Assembly (NCBI GenBank): GCA_019155185.1
Contig: CM032818.1
Location: 2,215,433 to 2,279,432 of the forward strand
Direction of reading: 5' to 3'
From: Beaufortia kweichowensis
Taxonomy: Eukaryota; Chordata; Actinopteri; Cypriniformes; Gastromyzontidae
Length of the DNA: 64,000 bases
Shown here one piece after another: positions 40,001 through 64,000 of this stretch; position 1 is the first letter of the stretch; every line of letters starts with the position of its first letter. The notes beneath the pieces were generated by a model. The model was not told where the DNA came from. It saw only the letters and a program-made list of their open reading frames with translations, and did no database searches. The position numbers and the translations under genes are program-made.

Positions 40001-42714
40001 CTTCCGCAGGTTTAACTGATGGTGCGAGATAGTTACGGCTGAATTCAACTCGGCATCTAGACTTATTTTAATGAAATTACTGGTTGAAGGCCCAGCCTTA
40101 AATGAAACGCTGATATGTGGTCACAACGCCCGCCATCATTTCTGCTCCGGTTAAATCTCGTCTGTATGAGACGAAACATTTTACCTCGGCCGTCTGCGAG
40201 TGGTGATTTGACTGGTTGTTTTTCATCCTAATACATTTTTCAAACTAGATTGCACTGCGGGAGTCACTACTGTTTCAATTTAAGCAAGAGTTCAATGCGA
40301 TTCATACGGTGATGGCGACAATCTGACACCTGAATGAGTCTTTACGCTTTGATTTACAGCTTGTTGCAGTTGGTTTATAGTTATAAACTGTGTTAGCATA
40401 GGCTTAGCGAGTGTATACACACGGTCTAAACGGCATCAAAATGTCCTGCACATATTTGATTTGTAATATTGCGTTTGTAATAGAAAATGTTAACAGTTTC
40501 TCTCAATAGTAAAAAAAACATTTTAAGTAGTAGTCACACATCTACACATATGTAAACCTGTCTGTGGAAGTCTCAAAATCTAATTATAAGATTACAAACA
40601 CTGAAGTAGTCATAAACATTATGAAAAAAGGCCATGTGTATTTAAAGATTATAGCCAAATTTTTATTAATAATACTAAAATGAATGATTTCACTATATTT
40701 TAGTAACTATATTTTATTATTTTGCACAAAAATATCATTAATTTCAATAATATCAAGGTTATATTTTCACAAAATCACTCTTTTTACATTATATAGAAGG
40801 ATTATATGTAGACACAGAAAGGATCATATATGAACTTTTTACCAGTATTTTCGTAATTCTGATGAGATTCATTTGGCAAAATGTACATCAGTTTTGGACC
40901 AATGAGATTCCACTCTGAAACACCAAATAAATGTAAAAGAAAATATAAAAAAGACTGCTTTTATCGTTTGTTAAATGTTGTATCTGCTTAGCACACACTT
41001 TTATACATAATGAAGTCTAGAAACAGCCAAATGTCAACCGGGTTTAGGATCTGCATGCAATTATTGCTAGCTTTGCATATCTTTTGCCAAATTGCCTGTG
41101 CCTGTTACCTCAAATGAAAGCATTCAACAGAGTAAAAGCACATTAGCGTATGCACGCATGCCAAACTAAAACCCAACAGCCCCTCGGATGGGCTTTTTTA
41201 TTCGCTTTAGTAACATTATGATAACTAAGATGACCTCTAATGTCATTTTTTACATGTAAACAGAATATCTTTCGCTTGTCGATGGAGACAGCTATCAACA
41301 TTGAGCTCCAAACAGACTTATAATGAAGTAAATAAACAGCTTCTGGCAAATGAGTAAGTGAATGTAAATGATTTTCATGTTTCAGGAACGAGAGAGAATA
41401 TTAAGAGCTCATCTAGAAGGTTTTCGACTGGAAGAAAAATCGATTTTAATCAGTTTTCTCATAAGTGACCGTGTTTCCTGCACTGGGCCTTAAAAAATGA
41501 CCCTTTTGTTTGAGATGTCGATAAAGTAAAATAATCGCTCAATATAATTTTGCATTATTAAATGATCAATAATGTGATTTAGTTGAATGAGCAAATCGAA
41601 TGAGACTTGGTTGAGTAAAAAAAAACATGCTAAACAATGAATGAGAATTTAAAGAAATAAACTTAGTGTTGATCTAATTGACAAAATTCATCAGTTATAA
41701 TTAAATAATATTTAAAATAAAAACAGCAGAGAATGCAAAGATATGTCTATATCTCAAAGAAAAGTTACGTTTGGATAATAATAATAATATCAAGAAAAAA
41801 CTTTAGATTTTAGAATTGTAATTGAATTATAAAGAAAGAAAGGCTTCATATTTTTCCAATGTTTTTGATGTTACACTTGCCAACAGCGATCTGTAGATGT
41901 CTATACTGTATTTTTCCACCCACTCCAATAATTATAGATGTGAATTATCAGAGTTTTTCAACATCCACTAAAGAACCATATTAATGGATAAGAGACAGAG
42001 AAAATATATGAACACAGAAAATATTCATTTCGCTTTTTTAAAATCAGACATGAAGTACAAATAATTAAATAAAAAAGGTGACATGACTCTCGCCTTATTT
42101 TTCCCCACAACAGGTCGAAACGTTGAAATCTACGAGTGGATTTTTCTTTCCGTTAGTTGATACACTCAACCTTTTGTCCTACAAGTTGTTAAACGGTGGC
42201 TGTTGACACCATATATCTTTCCGTCTGTCTTTTTGCATTAGGGACTCAGAATTGCTTCTCTACATTTACCTGATCTTTATTTTCCCTGACACTCGGATAC
42301 CTGATCCAGTCTCCAAAGTGCTGTCTGCACACGGAGCATTAGGGATGAATGTTCAGTTCTCCTCTAAAAGCTTTAATCAGACCTTGAATTATTTTGTTTT
42401 TCTCTCCAATTCAGCGTTTGAATTGCAGTTACGTTTGTGTTGCATTTGTATAATGAAAATTTGACTAACATCACTGTCACTAAGTCTCACTTTCATTTTA
42501 AAATAACTCAAAAACAATTTAATAGCCATTCTAACACTTTTGACACTTATCTATTCCTTATAAATATGTTCATACGAGACACAGAAGTATAGCACATGAA
42601 ACTAGAAATGTCTCTGTTTATTGATTATTAATAGTATTATTAATAAATATACAATTATATACTGTATAATCTAACCATAAAAAAGTTCATCTCATCTTAG
42701 AAAACCCAGCTAAA

Positions 42715-42925
42715 GTCACTTTTGTGATTTACTGTTTTCTACATAAAATCATCCTAAATAATGTAAAGAACATTCTGTGAAAATATAATCTTGATATCTT
42801 TAAAATGGACCCAGTACGATTATGTCAAAGATTGAAATCGTAGTGAAATTAATAGGTGAAATCAAACTTTCATGTTCCTTATCTGAGAATTAGATTTGTA
42901 GACTTTAGCCTGACAGGGTCACATA
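42715..42925 (+). repeat. interspersed repeat, copy 1
   Basis: Landmarks GTTTTCTACATAAAATCATC, AATGTAAAGAACATTCTGTG and AAATCGTAGTGAAATTAAT recur in diverged form at 55500-55665. No coding capacity. Confidence 0.6.
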
Positions 42926-43256
42926 TCCTTCTGAATCATGTTTCATAAAAGATAATGCAGTTTAAAGGAACTTCGTCTGCTTTTTGTTTTGATTTTATCT
43001 TCGGTCTTTCTACCAAGGCAATGCAACAGTCCAGATAAGAGCGTGAGATATTCACTGTAGGAAAGACTTTTTGCCGTGCTGGACGATCATACTATCTGTT
43101 CTAGCTTGTTAGTGAGATAGAGAGTTGCGTGCTTCTACAAAAACGTCATGAAACAACTGCCACAGACACACGCAACACTATGATCCTTCAAAACCAGTAA
43201 CTACTACTTCATATCCCTGCTTTCAGTGTCATAACTGAATTGACAGTACTGAATTG

Positions 43257-43965
43257 ACTCCATCTGGCCCTCAACCACCTGGACAATAAAAACATATGTT
43301 CGAATGCTCTTCATTGACTTCAGTTTAGCATTCAACACAATCATTCCTCAGTACCTGAAGGAAAAGCTAAACCTGCTGGGCCTGAACACCTCCCTCTGCA
43401 ACTGGATCCAGGACTTCCTGACTGAGAGACCTCAGTCAGTCCGGATCGGGAACAGCATCTCCAGCACCACCACACTGAGCACTGGGGCCCCTCAGGGCTG
43501 TGTGCTTAGTCCATTGCTGTTCACTCTGCTGACTTACGACTGTGTAGCAATGCACTGCTCGAACCACATCATTAAGTTCGCCGATGACACGACCGTGGTG
43601 GGTCTCATCAGCAAGAACGACGAGTCAGCATACAGAGAGGAGGTGAAACAGCTAACGGACTGGTGTAGAGCCAACAACCTGTCTCTGAACGTGGACATAA
43701 CACAAAATACAAATTACACTTCTGCCATTGGACTGTTTTTATCTTTTTTTTTTTTTATATTTGCACTGTCACTTTACACAATCACTACAGTCACTTTCAT
43801 ATTGAACTGTGTATTGGTCTGTGTTACTGTCTTGTGCTGTCTGTTCGCACTTTTTGTGCATATAGGGTTTTTTGTACTGTAGCACCTTGGTCCTGGAGAA
43901 ACGTTTCATTTCACTATGTACTTGTATATGGCTGAAAACACAATAAACTCTTTGACTTGACTTGA
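43257..43965 (+). mobile_element. internally deleted LINE, L2-like clade
   Basis: From 43257 the sequence matches the reverse transcriptase of a common fish L2-type LINE: LFIDFSLAFNTIIPQYLKEK, LSTGAPQGCVLSPLLF and the catalytic FADD at 43577-43588. A frameshift lies near 43295. After NNLSLNVD (about 43695) the coding sequence jumps to material typical of the element's 3' end and tail, ending AATAAACTCTTTGACTTGAC with TTGAC repeats. The 5' part (endonuclease) and the region after the RT palm are missing. The element is inactive. Confidence 0.88.
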
Positions 43966-44225
43966 CAGTCAAAAGTTTGGAAACACTTTCTCACTGTTGT
44001 TTAAATGTTTTTTCCACATTTTAAAATAGTAGTAAACTCATCAAAACCATGAAATAACACAATTGTAACTGGGGGAATTATGTTGTGACTAAAAGCATCC
44101 AAAATAAATGAACACTATGTTATATTTGATCATCTTTAAAAGTAGTCACACTTTGTGTAGAATTTGTAAAATCATACTCTTGACATTTTATCATTGTTAT
44201 TTGTGCCAGTCAACGTTTGACTGTT
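43966..44225 (+). mobile_element. palindrome-ended DNA element, family D, complete copy
   Basis: Begins CAGTCAAAAGTTTGGAAACA and ends AGTCAACGTTTGACTG, so the two ends are inverted repeats. It abuts the TTGAC tail of the LINE directly. Internal landmarks are AAATAACACAATTGTAACT and GTTATATTTGATCATCTT. It has no coding capacity and looks like a non-autonomous DNA transposon. Confidence 0.75.
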
Positions 44226-46639
44226 ACTGTATGTGGAGTCACAACTTCATTTTAGTCCATCTGCAGATTACGTATTAGCAGAACTCTAAAACTGGACCTA
44301 CATTATTGATGATTTATCTTGCACTACACTTAATTTTGTACAATCAAAACACCTAATAAACTGGTCGCAATATCAGATTTTTACTACATTAATCACAATA
44401 TCTTTTGAATTTATAAATAAAATATTAATCAAATTAATCTTGAATTTACTATTTATTTTCTCTTAATTTTTATTTTCCCCTTTGTGGTCAATGAATCGTA
44501 CTCGCACTAAGGCATGTTGTACTGCAAACCAGATATAAGTGCTGTATTATATTATCATGTGTAGTATTAACATAATCAATAATCAGCGATATCAACAAGA
44601 AATACATTGAATCAGAAAGAAAAACTGTTCTCATCAATCTCATGGGCTCTTTTAGTTTGTGTATTTGTACTTTCAGAGAAATACATCATATCTCAAACCT
44701 TTCAAGCTGGTGAAATTGTTTGGTAAGCTACCTTAGCTTTGCATCATTTCCAGAAGTATTAATATTTGAGCTCAGCGACTCAGACGCACCGTAATCTAAT
44801 GAGAGAAACGCTCCGTTCCGGCTGGTGTTTATCTACGGCGAGATGGATTTAGCTGTACACCGGACTCGGTTCTGAGCCTAGGGCTGTTTGAAAGAGGATC
44901 CATCATCTCCATGCCATTGCAGGAGTGACATTTACATAGATCACGACTAGATAAATATCTAGCATTACACATTCTTTGTCCTGACTCCAGAGAAAATGAC
45001 AAATGAGTGGGCCGGGTGAAGCGATGATTAGATAACGCCTTAAAGCTTTGCTCTGATGCATTGTGGGTATTATCAGAGGAATCTGTACATCTTGACCCTT
45101 TCCTACACTAGACGGCAAAGAGTGTTTTTTATCTCGCTCAGTCCGGGAAGAAATATTTGGATTATATCTCATGCCGGTATCTTGGAAAAGAAGAAATTGT
45201 AATACTATCTAAGACGTGTGAAAGGCTTGCTAAGCTTTAACAGGTTGTAAATGATATTTTGACTCCATTAGTGCCAGTACTAAATAATTTCCCGTTATTA
45301 CGAGTATTGTAAGCTCCTTGTTCCTGTTCCTTATTGACAATTGAAAAGAAGTACATTTCCATTAGAGCCTATGAAATCTTAAAATGTGGCACAAATGTAT
45401 TTTACCGTATCTGTGGACATCTGGATCTGTATCCTTTTTAGTCCTAAAACATTCCTTTCCACCAATCATTTCTTTGAAATCATAATTGGATGAGAGAAAT
45501 GTTGCCGCTTACAAACAAAGATGATGATCCAGCATATGTTATAAATGATACCGTTCATATAGACCCTGATATTGATTTTGAATTGCTCACATGTTTAAAA
45601 ACCAACATTCATTTGAGAAAAAAAATATTGAATGAGTGAATGAAATGTTTAAGACATTATAAAATCAACGCTATTTATCTAACTTGTTCCACACTGTTCA
45701 CTATTTAATTTAATATTTCATAGTTGTAGTCTAATCTAATCATGACAAACTATATAGTGATGGAAAGGTCTGAGACTAAAGAATAAATATTTGACACATT
45801 TTCATAACAATAAACAAACTAAAAATATAATAACAAATGCCAGTTTTATTTTTAAAAATACCTAAAATGAAAAAATAATTAAATATGTAAAACACTACAG
45901 TTAAAATTTTCTTAAATTTTATTTGTCAAATGACCAATTTTTCATCAATTTAAAACTCGGCATATCGGCTAAATAAAAAAAAACATATTAATAGTATTAA
46001 CTCTAATAGTATAAACTATATTAACTCTTGGTTTAATAAACTGCGTAAAGGCACTAAATTATATAATACAATATTTTTCTTTGGATAAATTCATTATGTA
46101 AATACTTGTCTGTATCTTACTTTGTGCCTCTCTTATAATGTTCTCTAATAATCTTTTGAATGTTAAATGGACAATAAATAAAAATGATTTGGTGATGCAA
46201 CAATAAACTAGCTGGAATATCATAATGAATGTGTTTTTATACTTCAAATAAAAGTTCAAATAAGTGAGCAAGTAAGAAATACTAGTATCAGTATTGGTCA
46301 ATAGTTGTTTGTTACAACGAGACAAAAAAAAATCCAGTGCATCCCTTTTACCTTCAAACCATCTTAACAAAATGTTAAAACTTTTAACAACGTTTATTAT
46401 ACCAATGACAAGTTTATTTTTCACTTTCGTTAGAATAAATAAAGTTCCGCTCTACATTATTCCCCACTGAAATAATCTATATAATACTCATCATCTATAA
46501 TAAATAATTAGCATTTCATTTCAAATTTAGCTCATATTACAAAAACAAAATATGCCGTTAGTGCCATTTCATGTTAATTCTTAAAAAAAAAATGAAAACA
46601 TGAAGTGAACGCTGCAAAAAAGAATCAGAGGAAGTGAAG
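44226..46639. other. gene-free stretch between LINE/MITE pair and cntnap 3' end
   Basis: AT-rich, with no repeat array and no recognisable exon. The frames at 44903-45172 and 46059-46424 on the minus strand have no homology I can name and no splice context. Confidence 0.5.
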
Positions 46640-47365
46640 GAGACCCACTGGTGACATCACCCTCTTTATTTGCATCAGTACATCGAGCTCGCCCGTGGCT
46701 GAACAACACTTTGTGTAGGATTAGTAAAACACCAAAGCCGTTGGATTTGTCACGGCCCGCGTACTGAAGACCGCCGAGCGTTTGTTTGTGTGCCAGAGTG
46801 AGTCGTGTGTGCCGGCGCGAAGGCTTCCGTAATCTCTTTGTTGTGTGGTTAAATAATTAGCCCTAAAAGCAAAAGAGACGTTTGATTCTCCATCGTCTGC
46901 GGAGGGCTGAAGGCCATGTTTGTGTAAAGCTCCAGAGCTTTGAAGCCACCTGATCGTTTAACTCTCGGAAAGGATCGTTTAACTTCCGTCATTTAATAAT
47001 CCAATGGTTTTTACGCTGTCGTAGATATCCAATATTGTCACCGCTGTTACGTAAAAATACGATCCGGGTCGTGTCGACCGCCGACCGACATAACGTGGTT
47101 TTCTGTTGTTTTAGTTTCATTAGGCACCAACAATCCCGTGCCTCATTTCTGACCCATTCCGCCGCCCGCCCTGCCTGGACGCCTACTAAGGGCACTAAAA
47201 TCTGCAGTAGTATCTATTCCCTGAATCCTAAAAGTGCTTGGGAAGGTGAAGGGCACCGGCTGTGTCCACACGGCTCGGCCGTCTTCCCACCTCCTGTTCG
47301 CTGGGTCGGCGACACAGGCAGGGTCAGAGCGACTCAGTGGGGGTCATGAGGTTGGATGTCACAGG
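46640..47365 (-). promoter_or_regulatory. probable 3' untranslated region of cntnap with candidate poly(A) signals
   Basis: No coding sequence follows the stop. On the minus strand ATTAAA lies at 46997-46992, about 370 bases after the stop, and AATAAA at 46670-46665, about 700 bases after it. A G/T-containing stretch follows the second. The region is richer in G+C than the desert beyond it. Which signal is used cannot be decided from the sequence. Confidence 0.4.
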
Positions 47366-63413
<16,048 letters not shown>

Positions 63414-63436
63414 CTGAAATGAGAAGTTAAGAAGGT

Positions 63437-63438
<2 letters not shown>

Positions 63439-63472
<34 letters not shown>
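63439..63472. repeat. (AT)n array beside the W1 acceptor
   Basis: About 17 AT units ending some 23 bases upstream of the W1 acceptor on the minus strand. Between them lies a short pyrimidine-containing tract (CAACCTTCTTAACTTCTC) that would have to serve as the splice signal. Confidence 0.95.
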
Positions 63473-63477
<5 letters not shown>

Positions 63478-64000
63478 CACAAAAAACTGCATTTGACAGG
63501 TTTGACCCACAGGTCAGCAGACAAACCAATAATGTACAAACACTATAAAATCAGATGTCAGGTCTTTAAATGAAACAGGATAGCGTTCTTTATTTAGACC
63601 GACAGCGCCGGACTGTATGGTGGACAGGTCATTGATCTGTGTTTCTGTGTGGCCTCCAACAGCGAACCACAAACGTCTCCAGACTGCATGGAGAACGAAG
63701 AAAAAAATGTGAAAAAACGCACCGCTTGGCAACAGTAGATCAGTTAAACCCAAACTCATTTAATCCCACAGAAATGTAACCACCCGGAAATCTTGTGGTG
63801 ACACTATTGGCCCCATCCGGATGAAGGTACAGACCACATACTGTGACTAAATACAGTCGTGACTCCTCTTCCGAGTGGTTAATTCATCTATTGGTATTGG
63901 TTTGCTAAAAATTGTCTCTGTAATGCGTTTCAAACCGTCGAAACCGTCTTCCTCGTGCAAGTCTGACCCCGGTTAAAACAAACCAATTAAGATACATTTT
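63473..64000 (-). other. partial cntnap intron upstream of W1
   Basis: Intron sequence running off the end of the window. Open frames at 63514-63759 lack splice signals in register and do not match Caspr LamG1, so I do not call an exon. Confidence 0.5.

Noticed and set aside
47035..47349. 104-residue plus-strand frame opposite the gene's 3' end
   Set aside because: Falls in the probable 3' untranslated region; no domain, and the G+C content alone favours long open frames there.
63514..63759. Additional upstream Caspr exon
   Set aside because: No match to the end of laminin G 1 and no in-phase donor; W1 already begins at the expected family junction.

Overview
The window reads as nuclear DNA of a bony fish, most likely a cyprinid. 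It has split genes with GT-AG introns, very long dinucleotide and tetranucleotide microsatellites, and many short palindromic DNA elements of types I know from carp and zebrafish genomes (ends such as TTAAAGGGATAGTTCACC and CACTGCAAAAAA). The species assignment is an inference from repeat types recalled from memory, not from a search.

Only one protein-coding gene can be supported. It lies on the minus strand between 63413 and 47366 and is the 3' part of a contactin-associated protein (Caspr/neurexin IV family), most like CNTNAP2. Seventeen consecutive coding exons were reconstructed. All introns have GT-AG borders and every junction phase agrees. Together they encode about 951 residues: laminin G domain 2, EGF 1, the fibrinogen-like region, laminin G 3, EGF 2, laminin G 4, the transmembrane helix and a cytoplasmic tail ending in EYFI. 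The first roughly 380 residues (signal peptide, discoidin domain, laminin G 1) should lie beyond position 64000. One exon (54264-54466) is 2 bases longer than its reading frame allows and carries an apparent GA insertion that breaks the frame.

The first 46.6 kb hold no convincing gene. This is a repeat-rich desert downstream of the gene, with at least five families of palindromic elements, an internally deleted LINE of L2-like type (43257-43965), tRNA-derived SINE pieces, a degenerate tandem array in a pyrimidine-rich tract (9660-10620), a complex TATC/TATA array (27668-28290) and long GA arrays at 31.1, 36.0 and 39.8 kb.

Within the gene the introns are small (77 bases to 4.3 kb). They contain a 154-bp CT array that directly forms the polypyrimidine tract of a 3' splice site (48544-48697), a GATA/GACA array, a CT array with a 31-bp minisatellite, an AT array next to an acceptor, and a decayed CGGBP1/hAT-like coding fragment in antisense orientation. 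The most interesting items are the frameshifted exon, the microsatellite-built splice site and the compaction of this gene. I found no CRISPR, operon or other prokaryotic system and no clear new gene system.
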